Source: Pseudoalteromonas luteoviolacea H33-S (GTDB lineage Bacteria; Pseudomonadota; Gammaproteobacteria; Enterobacterales; Alteromonadaceae). From it: a stretch of DNA of 64,000 nt. The notes beneath the pieces were generated by a model. The model was not told the origin of the DNA. It worked only from the letters and a program-made list of their open reading frames with translations, and did not search any database. The stretch covers positions 108,221-172,220 of the forward strand of contig NZ_AUXY01000051.1 in NCBI RefSeq assembly GCF_001625695.1, read 5' to 3'. This document shows, piece by piece, positions 1 through 7,690 of the stretch (position 1 is the first letter of the stretch; each line of letters starts with the position of its first letter). A program made the translations under genes and the position numbers.

Positions 1-579
1 GGTCCAGGTATGTTGATGATGGTAGAGCCGCTTGAAAAAGCCATTCTAGATGCAAAAGCTGCAGCTGGTGATGGTGCAAAAGTAATTTACATGTCTCCAC
101 AAGGGCGCAAACTAGACCAACAAGGCGCTGCTGAATTGGCAACGTCTGAGAAGTTGATTTTAGTTGCGGGTCGATATGAAGGTATAGATGAACGGATCAT
201 CGAGTCTCATGTAGACGAAGAGTGGTCCATTGGTGATTTTATTCTCAGTGGTGGCGAACTGCCCGCTATGACACTTATTGACGCAGTTGCGCGATTAGTG
301 CCAGGTGTGCTTGGTCACAATCAGTCTGCTGAGCAGGATTCATTTTCGGATGGCCTGTTAGATTGCCCTCACTATACTCGGCCTGAAACATTGGATGGAA
401 AGCAGGTCCCTGCTGTATTACTCAGTGGGAACCATAAAGAAATTGCAAAATGGCGCTTAAAGCAGTCATTAGGCAGGACTTGGCTACGCCGTCCGGACTT
501 GTTGCGTAACCTAGCTCTGACTGAGGAGCAAGCAAGGCTTCTCGCTGAATTTCAGCAAGAACATGAAGCTTGTGGCTAG
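1..579 (+). CDS. trmD: tRNA (guanine-N1)-methyltransferase TrmD, 5' end cut by window edge
   Basis: The reading frame is open from base 1 (codons GGT CCA GGT ATG), so the N-terminal part lies outside the window. The protein carries the SPOUT-family signature of Trm[21 protein letters not shown] and the [15 protein letters not shown] stretch that forms the trefoil-knot SAM pocket. TrmD methylates G37 next to the anticodon of a subset of tRNAs and prevents +1 frameshifting. The C-terminal helical part ([19 protein letters not shown]) is also typical. rplS follows 33 bases downstream on the same strand, matching the usual rpsP-rimM-trmD-rplS operon. Confidence 0.97.
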   Translation, partial: GPGMLMMVEPLEKAILDAKAAAGDGAKVIYMSPQGRKLDQQGAAELATSEKLILVAGRYEGIDERIIESHVDEEWSIGDFILSGGELPAMTLIDAVARLVPGVLGHNQSAEQDSFSDGLLDCPHYTRPETLDGKQVPAVLLSGNHKEIAKWRLKQSLGRTWLRRPDLLRNLALTEEQARLLAEFQQEHEACG

Positions 580-612
580 AAGACAGTTACTCCTAGGAAT
601 GTGAGAAATAAA

Positions 613-972
613 ATGGCAAAAGTAAACCAAAATATTATTAAAGCGCTTGAAGAAGAGCAGCTTAAAAAAGACGTACCAGTGTTCGGCGCTGGTGATACAG
701 TAGTTGTACAGGTACGTGTAAAAGAAGGTAACAAAGAGCGTCTACAGGCCTTTGAAGGTGTTGTAATCGCTAAGCGCAACCGTGGCCTTCATTCATCTTT
801 CACTGTTCGTAAGATCTCAAGCGGTGAAGGTGTTGAGCGTGTTTTCCAAACACACAGCCCAGTGGTTGATAGCGTTACAGTTAAGCGTCGTGGTGCGGTT
901 CGTCGTGCTAAGCTTTACTACTTACGCGAGCGTTCTGGTAAATCTGCACGTATTAAAGAGAAACTTAACTAA
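613..972 (+). CDS. rplS: 50S ribosomal protein L19
   Basis: A protein of 119 residues with the conserved L19 features: [22 protein letters not shown], the [12 protein letters not shown] loop and the basic [17 protein letters not shown] tail. L19 sits at the 30S-50S interface of the large subunit. An in-frame GTG at 601 would add four residues, but the ATG at 613 fits the family N terminus (MAKVNQ), with AGGA 10 or so bases upstream. It is the last gene of the trmD operon and is followed at once by a strong terminator. Confidence 0.97.
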   Translation: MAKVNQNIIKALEEEQLKKDVPVFGAGDTVVVQVRVKEGNKERLQAFEGVVIAKRNRGLHSSFTVRKISSGEGVERVFQTHSPVVDSVTVKRRGAVRRAKLYYLRERSGKSARIKEKLN

Positions 973-997
973 TACGCGCATACTACCTATGCTTAAC

Positions 998-1024
998 AAA
1001 CAGACCGCTTTATGCGGTCTGTTT
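998..1024 (+). terminator. Rho-independent terminator of the trmD-rplS operon
   Basis: An 11-bp perfect stem AAACAGACCGC / GCGGTCTGTTT with a 5-base loop lies 25 bases after the rplS stop codon. Confidence 0.85.
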
Positions 1025-1181
1025 GGTTTCAGGCTCTCACTTTTTCAATATTAGCCACCAAACTCACTTCAAAACACTTTCTTATTTTTTACTTAGTATA
1101 AAACTCCTGCGTTTGTACCCTACAATAGTATGAAGAAACAAATTGACGCTTTCTTAATAAAATTCGTCCTGTTAGACTGGG

Positions 1182-1219
1182 TGTAATTTATTATTTACTG
1201 GTGTAAATTAAGGTTTACG
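1182..1219 (+). promoter_or_regulatory. Two tandem TyrR-type operators before tyrA
   Basis: Two copies of the TyrR box pattern TGTAAA-N6-TTTACA lie in direct tandem: TGTAAT-N6-TTTACT at 1182-1199 and TGTAAA-N6-TTTACG at 1202-1219. They start exactly 20 bp apart, about two helical turns. The second is an 11/12 match and covers the ribosome binding site AAGG (1210-1213), ending three bases before the tyrA start. The spacing suits side-by-side binding of TyrR dimers and repression of tyrA by tyrosine. The consensus is known from E. coli; regulation in this organism is inferred. Confidence 0.75.
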
Positions 1220-1221
1220 GT

Positions 1222-2373
1222 ATGGGAATGAGAGAGAACTTAAGCCTAGATGAGCTGCGCATACAGATAGATCGTTGTGATAGTGAACTGGTGAGCTTAC
1301 TTGCTGAGCGAAGAAGACTGACTGAACAGGTAGGTCAGATCAAACAACAAAAGGGCGCAGCGCTACATGCTCCAGATCGAGAGGCGGCGTTGATCGCTGC
1401 TCGCCGTCAACAGGCTGAAGAGAAGGGCGTTAACCCAGAGTTGGTAGAAGATATTTTGCGTCGCATGATGCGTGAAGCTTATGAAAACCAACAAAGTAAA
1501 TTGGCATGTGCAGCGCCACAACTTTCACCTATTGTTATTGTCGGTGGTCAAGGGGCGATGGGCCAGCTGTTTGCAAAACAGTTTAAACGTTCAGGGTATG
1601 AGGTAAAAATACTCGACAAATCTCAGCAAACGGATGCCAGTTCAGTGTTAGCAGGCGCTAAACTCGTGCTCGTGAGTGTGCCGATAAACAGTTTAGATCA
1701 GGTAATAGCAGATTTGCCGCCATTAGATCCTGAATGCATTTTGGCAGATATTACCTCTGTTAAGCAAAGCCCTTTAAAAAGTTTACTCAATAAACACGCA
1801 GGCCCAGTGGTTGGATTACACCCGATGTTTGGACCGGATATTTCGCATTGGGTTAAGCAAACTGTAGTTGCTTGTCATGGCCGTGATGAAAATGCATGCA
1901 GTGGATTATTAAAACAGCTGCAAATATGGGGATGCCATATTGTGCCAATGGAAGCGAAAAAGCACGATCAAGCAATGCAGATTATTCAGGTTATGCGCCA
2001 CTTAACAACGTTTGTCTATGGGCAGTTCTTAGCAAAACAGTGCCATACTCTGGAAGAGCTGCGCAGCTGCTCATCACCTATATATCAATTAGAACTAATG
2101 ATGGTTGGCCGTTTGTTTGCGCAGTCTCCGGAATTGTATGCTGATATCATGTTAGCTCAGTTTGAAGATGTCGAAGGGCTACTTGCCAGCTATCAAGATA
2201 CTTTTGCACAAACACTTCAGAGTTTAAAGCAAGGTGATAAGCAGGCCTTGATTGATGGCTTTGACAAAGCACAAACTTATTTCTCAGACAGTGCGCATAC
2301 CTTCTTAGCGCAAAGCCGTGGGATTTTAAATAAAGCCAATGATGCTAAAGTGTTAGATGAGCTTGCTTCTTAA
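1222..2373 (+). CDS. tyrA: Bifunctional chorismate mutase / prephenate dehydrogenase (T-protein)
   Basis: A 383-residue fusion. Residues about 6-90 are an AroQ chorismate mutase (LDELRIQIDRCDSELVSLLAERRRL, then a RRMMREAYENQ helix). Residues about 103-370 are an NAD-binding prephenate dehydrogenase with the nucleotide motif IVIVGGQGAMGQLF and the substrate loop GLHPMFGPD. It converts chorismate to prephenate and then to 4-hydroxyphenylpyruvate for tyrosine. Length and layout match E. coli TyrA (373 aa). Start 1222 has AAGG 8 bases upstream; a second ATG at 1228 is possible. It converges with pheA and is probably under TyrR control through the two adjacent boxes. Confidence 0.96.
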   Translation: MGMRENLSLDELRIQIDRCDSELVSLLAERRRLTEQVGQIKQQKGAALHAPDREAALIAARRQQAEEKGVNPELVEDILRRMMREAYENQQSKLACAAPQLSPIVIVGGQGAMGQLFAKQFKRSGYEVKILDKSQQTDASSVLAGAKLVLVSVPINSLDQVIADLPPLDPECILADITSVKQSPLKSLLNKHAGPVVGLHPMFGPDISHWVKQTVVACHGRDENACSGLLKQLQIWGCHIVPMEAKKHDQAMQIIQVMRHLTTFVYGQFLAKQCHTLEELRSCSSPIYQLELMMVGRLFAQSPELYADIMLAQFEDVEGLLASYQDTFAQTLQSLKQGDKQALIDGFDKAQTYFSDSAHTFLAQSRGILNKANDAKVLDELAS

Positions 2374-2376
2374 ATT

Positions 2377-2405
2377 AAAAAAGCGCTAGGTACATAGCGC
2401 TTTTT
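2377..2405. terminator. Bidirectional terminator between tyrA and pheA
   Basis: The stem AAAAAGCGCTA / TAGCGCTTTTT with a 6-base loop is flanked by A and T runs on both sides. It can therefore end tyrA transcription on the plus strand and pheA transcription on the minus strand. Confidence 0.85.
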
Positions 2406-2452
2406 CCACTGTTTTATTCTATTACCCGTTCACGAAAACCTACGGTTGACTA

Positions 2453-3607
2453 TTAGATTGGGTCTACCGCTTTGAGCGACTCACTTTGATAGCAGCCGAG
2501 TATTCTTACCGTTTGCGTGTGCGCTTTAAGAGCTTCAAGTGCGTTTTGAACAACTGGATCAGCAATGTTTGCTTGAAGGTCAACATAAAATACCTCCTCC
2601 CAAGGGTTGCCTGGTACTGGGCGAGATTCAAGTTTTGTCATGTTGATACTGTTCTCTTTAAACACCATCAATGCATCTGCCAGTGAGCCCACATGCTGTT
2701 TGGTTGCCATAATAAGACTCGTTTTAGTGGGTATTTGAGTAGAGACTTGCAGTGGTTTTCTCGCAACAACAATAAAGCGGCTGTGATTTTCAGCTTGGTT
2801 AGCCAATTCACTTTTAATGACTTCTAAACCTTGGGCGCGACCAGACTGTGCAGAACCAATAGCGGCACTTTGTTCACATTCTGCGGCAAATTTTATGGCA
2901 CTGGAGGTGGAATCACAGGTTTCATGAATGACATCCGCTAAGCTTTGTAAGAATCGACTGCATTGGGCAAATGGCTGAGGGTGAGCAAATATTTTTTTCA
3001 CATCTTTAAGCTCAGTGCCAGGCTGTGCGAGCAGGCAATGCTCAACGCTGTGTGTCACCTCTCCAACGATAGACACTTGCGCGTGTTGCATTAGATCAAA
3101 GACTTCGTTGATACTACCGGAGCTGGTATTTTCAATTGGTAATATACCGAAGTCAGCTTTACCATGCTCAACAGAGGTGGTGATTTCTTCGAAAGATTGG
3201 CAACCAAGTTCGACGACTTTACCTGGGCGACGGCTAAAATACTTGTGGCATGCCAGCTGGCTATAAGAGCCCTGTCCACCGAGATAAGCTACGCGGTGGG
3301 TGTCATTGACTGCCTCTGGGTTTAAACTCTTTTGCAATAGTGCCTGCTGATTAAGAACCGAGTCTTCTAAGATAACTTGGAAAACGTTGTTGATGTAAAA
3401 AGGGTCAAGACCTAAAGATTTTCCGTAACTGATGAGCTTTTCAAGTAGTGCTAGCTCTCGTTCTTCATCTCGAATTGGCTTGTTGTTGTTTATTTTATAC
3501 TCTAGTACTCCGTGGCTTATCCTTCTGCGTTTAGCCAGCAGCACTAATAGCTCAGAGTCTATTTCGTTAATCTCTGTTCTCAATGCATTTAAAGTATCTT
3601 GCGTCAT
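2453..3607 (-). CDS. pheA: Bifunctional chorismate mutase / prephenate dehydratase (P-protein)
   Basis: A 384-residue fusion. The AroQ chorismate mutase occupies residues about 5-95 (LNALRTEINEIDSELLVLLAKRR). The prephenate dehydratase occupies about 100-285 (VAYLGGQGSYSQLA, then the catalytic region DFGILPIENTSSGSINEV). A C-terminal ACT regulatory domain follows (TSLIMATKQHVGSLADAL and KLESRPVPGNPWEEVFYVD), which in the family senses phenylalanine. It makes phenylpyruvate from chorismate. An upstream in-frame ATG at 3622 exists, but GGAGTGAGG sits directly before the ATG at 3607, so 3607 is chosen. Expression is probably attenuated through the upstream leader. Confidence 0.96.
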   Translation of the reverse strand: MTQDTLNALRTEINEIDSELLVLLAKRRRISHGVLEYKINNNKPIRDEERELALLEKLISYGKSLGLDPFYINNVFQVILEDSVLNQQALLQKSLNPEAVNDTHRVAYLGGQGSYSQLACHKYFSRRPGKVVELGCQSFEEITTSVEHGKADFGILPIENTSSGSINEVFDLMQHAQVSIVGEVTHSVEHCLLAQPGTELKDVKKIFAHPQPFAQCSRFLQSLADVIHETCDSTSSAIKFAAECEQSAAIGSAQSGRAQGLEVIKSELANQAENHSRFIVVARKPLQVSTQIPTKTSLIMATKQHVGSLADALMVFKENSINMTKLESRPVPGNPWEEVFYVDLQANIADPVVQNALEALKAHTQTVRILGCYQSESLKAVDPI

Positions 3608-3635
3608 GGTCCTCACTCCCATTTTGCCAAAAAAA

Positions 3636-3695
3636 AAGCCTCCCAGATGTTGGGAGGCTTAGCTATTCGTTTTCACGCGCAAACAGTTAAGCCTC
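3636..3695 (-). promoter_or_regulatory. pheA transcription attenuator (terminator plus competing antiterminator)
   Basis: Read on the minus strand, 3660-3636 forms a 10-bp terminator stem AAGCCTCCCA / TGGGAGGCTT, followed by a run of T bases (3635-3629), just before pheA. The segment GAGGCTTA (3695-3688), directly after the pheL stop codon, is exactly complementary to TAAGCCTC (3661-3654), the 5' arm of the terminator. A ribosome stalled on Phe codons would free the first segment and block terminator formation. This is the classical arrangement known for E. coli pheA. Confidence 0.85.
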
Positions 3696-3696
3696 T

Positions 3697-3747
3697 TCAC
3701 CTAAAGAAGCTAAAAAAGAAAAAATAGCGGCGCGCAAAATAGTTCAT
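3697..3747 (-). CDS. pheL: pheA leader peptide PheL
   Basis: A 16-codon ORF on the minus strand encodes MNYFARRYFFFFSFFR. It has seven Phe and two Tyr residues, with six of the Phe codons among the last eight codons. It lies between the pheA promoter and the attenuator, and its stop codon abuts the antiterminator segment. This composition and placement identify it as the ribosome-stalling leader peptide that senses charged tRNA-Phe. The ribosome binding site is weak. It is too short for usual gene callers. Confidence 0.85.
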   Translation of the reverse strand: MNYFARRYFFFFSFFR

Positions 3748-3826
3748 AATCTGTTCGTTTTCATATTTACAGTGTTATCATTATTATTAACACAGATATT
3801 AAGGCAATTACAACAAGGTATTTTAA

Positions 3827-3835
3827 ATTATACCA
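3827..3835 (-). promoter_or_regulatory. Extended -10 promoter for pheL-pheA
   Basis: TGGTATAAT on the minus strand is a perfect extended -10 element (TGnTATAAT). No good -35 is visible, as is common with extended -10 promoters. Transcription would start near 3820 and give a leader of about 200 bases before pheA. Confidence 0.6.
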
Positions 3836-3918
3836 GAAATGCATTGGCTACGATTTGTGTGATCTGATATATTCAAGACAATATATGAAAAAAAACATAG
3901 CTAGGTAAAGAGTTTATC

Positions 3919-6897
3919 GTGGGCAATCGTCGTCCTCCTTCGCGTTTTGGTGCTAATTCTCTAAGTGTGAAATTATCAATTTTGATTTCCGCCGTATGCG
4001 TTATCGCGGGGGTATTTGCTGCTGCTTTGATGTTAAAGTCTGAAGAGAAGCACCTAATAGAGGCTGAATTTGTCCAACTGCATGATTTAAGCGAGCAAAT
4101 GCTGCAACAGTTTGTGCAATACTTAGAGCTTAAAAAAAACTTGGCGCAGCAAACAAATGTCGTTGTGACAAAAAAGTTGCTCCCAGTTACCAATTCGCCC
4201 ATTGATGTTGAAGTGCCAGTCAACGCCCTTGATGGTAAGGTACACAGTGTTGCAGCAAATGGCATGTCTGCTGCGTACATATTAAAAGAAACATTATCCG
4301 ATACTGACAAAGTACTGTTCCAAAAATCGGAAACGCTATGGAATACGCTCTCTCCGATATTGCTGCAGGACTTTTTTAACTTTTATATTTACACCACTGA
4401 AGATTTTGTTCGCATCGCACCACCCAATTCTGTGCTATTGGATAGTGCACAGAATCGGCAAGCGAATATTCATGCGCAACCGCTTTTACGTGAAGAATTA
4501 AATCCTACTAGAGAGGCTGTCTGGTCTGATGTACATCATGATCCTGTTTGGAACAAATGGGTTGTGAGTATTTTGGTGCCACTTTATGAAGGTGATGAGT
4601 ATAGAGGGTTTACAGGCAGCGATTTAGAGCTTGAAACATTACTGGCTCACCTGCCAAAGCCGACTTCAGATCAAAGTTATATTATTTTTGATAAACAGGG
4701 CCGAATTGTTTCTGCGCCTAATTTAATTGATGCCACAGATACATCTGAACTACAAACAAAAGATGCGTTACCACAAGCAATCCAACGAGTCATTGATACT
4801 GCGCTTAAAGTGAGGTTGCCAAGCTATCAAGATGAATTCATTCATGATAAGGCTGGTCACATAGCTAATGTAATGCACCTTGGTGAGTTAGATTGGTACG
4901 TCGGCATGTATAAACGCAGAGATACTGCTTTATATGCGCTTGAAGAGCTAAAAGTGAAGTTCTTTGGTTTATTTGTTTTATATGCCGCCTTTGTTGCTAT
5001 GTTGCTACATCAAGTAATTTATCACTTGATTTTGAAGCGAATAAACCAGCTCGTTAAGGTGTTGATTAGCTTTGGTCGCGGCCAGTGGGACCACCCTAAG
5101 CTCACTGATAGTGATGATGAGATTGGGCTCCTTAATGCGTCATTCAACGACATGAGTGATGACATTAAAAAATTAGTAAATGGGTTAAACCAACGTATTA
5201 GTGAGAAGGAAATTGCTGAAAAAGCGGCAAATCGTCTCTCTAAAGCCGTGGCTTTTTCTGGAACAGGCGTGGTAATAACCAATGAGCGTTTTAAAATCGA
5301 ATATGTCAATCCAAAAATGGTGGAGATGACAGGGTTTCCTGAGTCTCACTTTTTGGACTCGCCATTGCTTGGTATCATTTCTAATGAAATGGCGATTTTA
5401 ATCGACGACATTGACTTTGATTTGAAGAGTCGAAATTACTGGCGCGGTGATACGCTGTTGCAAAGCAGTGATAATGAGCAAATTTGGGTGAGTTTGAGTA
5501 TTTCTCCAATTCGAGAGAATGGGGGACGTATTTCAAGCTATGTTGCGTCTGCGCAAGACATCTCTTTTGTCAAAGAAAGCCAAAGAAAAATGGAGGAATT
5601 GGCTTATTTTGATACATTGACTGGACTCGCTAATCGTACTTTTTTCCGTATGCAATTGCGAAAGTCTATGGCGCTGGCGTCTCGGGGGCATTATGCATTT
5701 GCGTTGTTTTATTTCGACTTGGATGAATTTAAACGCATTAACGATACACTGGGTCATGATGCTGGAGATAGACTGTTAGTAGAAGTTGCAGACAGATTGA
5801 AGCAACGCCTCAGAGCGGAAGATACCATTGCCCGTTTAGGCGGTGACGAGTTTGCTGTTTTGCTCAGTGGAATAAGCACCCGAGATAATGCCATGGACGT
5901 TGCTCACACTATTCAAAAGACGTTAGGGCAGCCAATATTACTGGGTAATAATGAGGTGATAGTCAGTGCGAGCATCGGTATTACGCTTGCACCATTTGAT
6001 AGCCAAGAAGAAGAGCAGCTGTTGAAACATGCAGATTTGGCCATGTATGAAGCCAAAGCCAAAGGACGAAATACATTCCATTTCTACTCACAGGAATTGA
6101 ATGCAGCAGCAAATGAACGCCTTCATATAGAAAACGAGCTTCGACAAGCTATAAAAAGTCAGCAATTCTCGCTGCAATACCAGCCTCAAATTGACAGCCG
6201 AACAGGGAAAATAGTGGGCTATGAAGCGCTGATCAGATGGAATCACCCAACTGAAGGCAATATTCCACCAACGAAATTTATCCCTATTGCTGAGGCAACA
6301 GGTTTGATTGTTGAAATTGGCACATGGGTGTTAAAAGAGGCGTGTCGCTTTTCTGCGGTGCTCAAGTCCAAAGGCTGCACAGCAGATATTTCAATCAACC
6401 TGTCTGCTCGACAGTTTAAAGATTCAAACTTAATAGAGACCATTTCTCAAACTTTAAGCGAAGTGGGCCTTGCACCGTCAATGCTGCACCTAGAGCTAAC
6501 AGAAAGTATGCTTATGGGTGATGTCGAAGCGGCAATTGAGCAATTGAAAGAAATGAAAAAGCTAGGTGTCTCCTTGTCTATTGATGATTTTGGGACGGGT
6601 TATTCCTCGCTGAGTTATTTAAAACGCTTCCCTGTTGATGTTCTTAAAGTAGATAGGTCATTTGTGAAGGATATACCACAAGATACGAACGATATGGAAA
6701 TCACTGCGGCTATCATTGCGATGGCGCAGAAGCTCAGTATGAAAGTCGTTGCCGAAGGTGTGGAAACTGCTGATCAGGTCGCTTTTTTACAGCGTAACAA
6801 TTGCCACATTGTGCAAGGCTACTACTATAGCGCGCCACTGACAGAGCAGGGGGTGTTTGCGCAAAACCCCGATATAATGAAGGTAGCAGGGAATTAA
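3919..6897 (+). CDS. Membrane-bound PAS-GGDEF-EAL cyclic-di-GMP protein with periplasmic sensor region
   Basis: A 992-residue protein. The order is: transmembrane helix (about 13-37), a periplasmic region of about 300 residues that looks like a Cache-type sensor, a second helix (about 348-372), a HAMP-like linker, a PAS domain (about 440-555), GGDEF and EAL. The diguanylate cyclase motif GGDEF is intact at 641-645, with the inhibitory I-site RAED five residues before it. The phosphodiesterase motif EAL is intact at 769-771, and DDFGTG is present. Both activities are therefore possible; which dominates cannot be read here. The start is GTG with a weak AAAGAG upstream. The ligand is unknown. 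Its stop codon overlaps the end of convergent yciH. Confidence 0.9.
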   Translation: MGNRRPPSRFGANSLSVKLSILISAVCVIAGVFAAALMLKSEEKHLIEAEFVQLHDLSEQMLQQFVQYLELKKNLAQQTNVVVTKKLLPVTNSPIDVEVPVNALDGKVHSVAANGMSAAYILKETLSDTDKVLFQKSETLWNTLSPILLQDFFNFYIYTTEDFVRIAPPNSVLLDSAQNRQANIHAQPLLREELNPTREAVWSDVHHDPVWNKWVVSILVPLYEGDEYRGFTGSDLELETLLAHLPKPTSDQSYIIFDKQGRIVSAPNLIDATDTSELQTKDALPQAIQRVIDTALKVRLPSYQDEFIHDKAGHIANVMHLGELDWYVGMYKRRDTALYALEELKVKFFGLFVLYAAFVAMLLHQVIYHLILKRINQLVKVLISFGRGQWDHPKLTDSDDEIGLLNASFNDMSDDIKKLVNGLNQRISEKEIAEKAANRLSKAVAFSGTGVVITNERFKIEYVNPKMVEMTGFPESHFLDSPLLGIISNEMAILIDDIDFDLKSRNYWRGDTLLQSSDNEQIWVSLSISPIRENGGRISSYVASAQDISFVKESQRKMEELAYFDTLTGLANRTFFRMQLRKSMALASRGHYAFALFYFDLDEFKRINDTLGHDAGDRLLVEVADRLKQRLRAEDTIARLGGDEFAVLLSGISTRDNAMDVAHTIQKTLGQPILLGNNEVIVSASIGITLAPFDSQEEEQLLKHADLAMYEAKAKGRNTFHFYSQELNAAANERLHIENELRQAIKSQQFSLQYQPQIDSRTGKIVGYEALIRWNHPTEGNIPPTKFIPIAEATGLIVEIGTWVLKEACRFSAVLKSKGCTADISINLSARQFKDSNLIETISQTLSEVGLAPSMLHLELTESMLMGDVEAAIEQLKEMKKLGVSLSIDDFGTGYSSLSYLKRFPVDVLKVDRSFVKDIPQDTNDMEITAAIIAMAQKLSMKVVAEGVETADQVAFLQRNNCHIVQGYYYSAPLTEQGVFAQNPDIMKVAGN

Positions 6898-7223
6898 CCC
6901 CCTGCTATTTTTACTTTAAAACCTTGTGCAACCAATAAGCCTTTAAGCTTTTCTCTGTCGTCACCCTGAATTTCAATAATGCCTTCTTTGACGGCACCAC
7001 CTTGTCCCATCTTACTTTTTAATGATTTAGCTAGCTTTTTTAAATCATGTTCGCTTGGGTCTATGCCGACGACTAACATAACACCTTTACCCTTTCGCCC
7101 TTTGGTTTGACGCTCGATACGAATATGACCATCTTTAAACAGCTTAACGTCTTGTTGTAGCTGCTCGTCTTCTGGTTTAATTCGTCCCAGCTCGGTAGAA
7201 TATACTAAACGACCATCTGACAT
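6894..7223 (-). CDS. yciH: SUI1/eIF1-like translation factor YciH
   Basis: A 109-residue protein of the SUI1 family. The C-terminal half carries the hallmark VKEGIIEIQGDDREKLKGLL and RQTKGRKGKGVMLV segments that correspond to eIF1. E. coli YciH (108 aa) influences start-codon fidelity of initiation. The start at 7223 (MSDGRLVYSTELGRI) matches the family and has GGAGAAAGC before it; a TTG 12 bases upstream is less likely. The gene converges tail-to-tail with the GGDEF/EAL gene and the stop codons overlap by a few bases. Confidence 0.92.
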   Translation of the reverse strand: MSDGRLVYSTELGRIKPEDEQLQQDVKLFKDGHIRIERQTKGRKGKGVMLVVGIDPSEHDLKKLAKSLKSKMGQGGAVKEGIIEIQGDDREKLKGLLVAQGFKVKIAGG

Positions 7224-7368
7224 TGCTTTCTCCAAACTAGTTATCTTATTTTGGATACTAACAAAAAGTGTTTTGTGTCGTTATATTTTTTTGGCGAAAT
7301 TACGTAATACGATTATATTTAAAACATAAAGATGGATAACAAAACCAAATTTAGAGTAGGAGCTTGCA

Positions 7369-7674
7369 ATGAGCCTGAGCAAAAATGCTTCAGCTGACGG
7401 AAAGACCTTAACAATTCAGATTAAAGGGAAGTTTGACTTTAATTTAGTGCAATCATTTCGCCAAGCATATGCCGAAGTGAACGATGAAACTGAGAAAGTC
7501 GTTGTTGATTTGCGAGACACAGACTACATGGACAGTTCAGCATTGGGCATGTTGTTAAATATGAAAAAAACGCTCGGTGATTCAGTTGGTAGTATTCAAA
7601 TCAGCAATTGCCGACCCCAGTTAAAAAAGATATTGCAAATCTCGAGATTCGATAAAAAGTTTGAAATAGATTAG
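7369..7674 (+). CDS. STAS-domain anti-sigma factor antagonist (HsbA/CrsA-like)
   Basis: A 101-residue single STAS domain. The motif DYMDSSALGMLL contains the serine (Ser56 or Ser57) that is phosphorylated in SpoIIAA-type antagonists. In partner switching, the unphosphorylated form binds and neutralises an anti-sigma or other target protein. The next gene, 16 bases downstream, encodes a receiver/PP2C/HATPase protein that could both phosphorylate and dephosphorylate it. The pair resembles HsbA-HsbR of Pseudomonas and CrsA-CrsR of Shewanella. A good AGGAG lies upstream of the ATG. The actual target is not visible here. Confidence 0.85.
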   Translation: MSLSKNASADGKTLTIQIKGKFDFNLVQSFRQAYAEVNDETEKVVVDLRDTDYMDSSALGMLLNMKKTLGDSVGSIQISNCRPQLKKILQISRFDKKFEID

Positions 7675-7690
7675 CAGAGCTTAATTTAGC

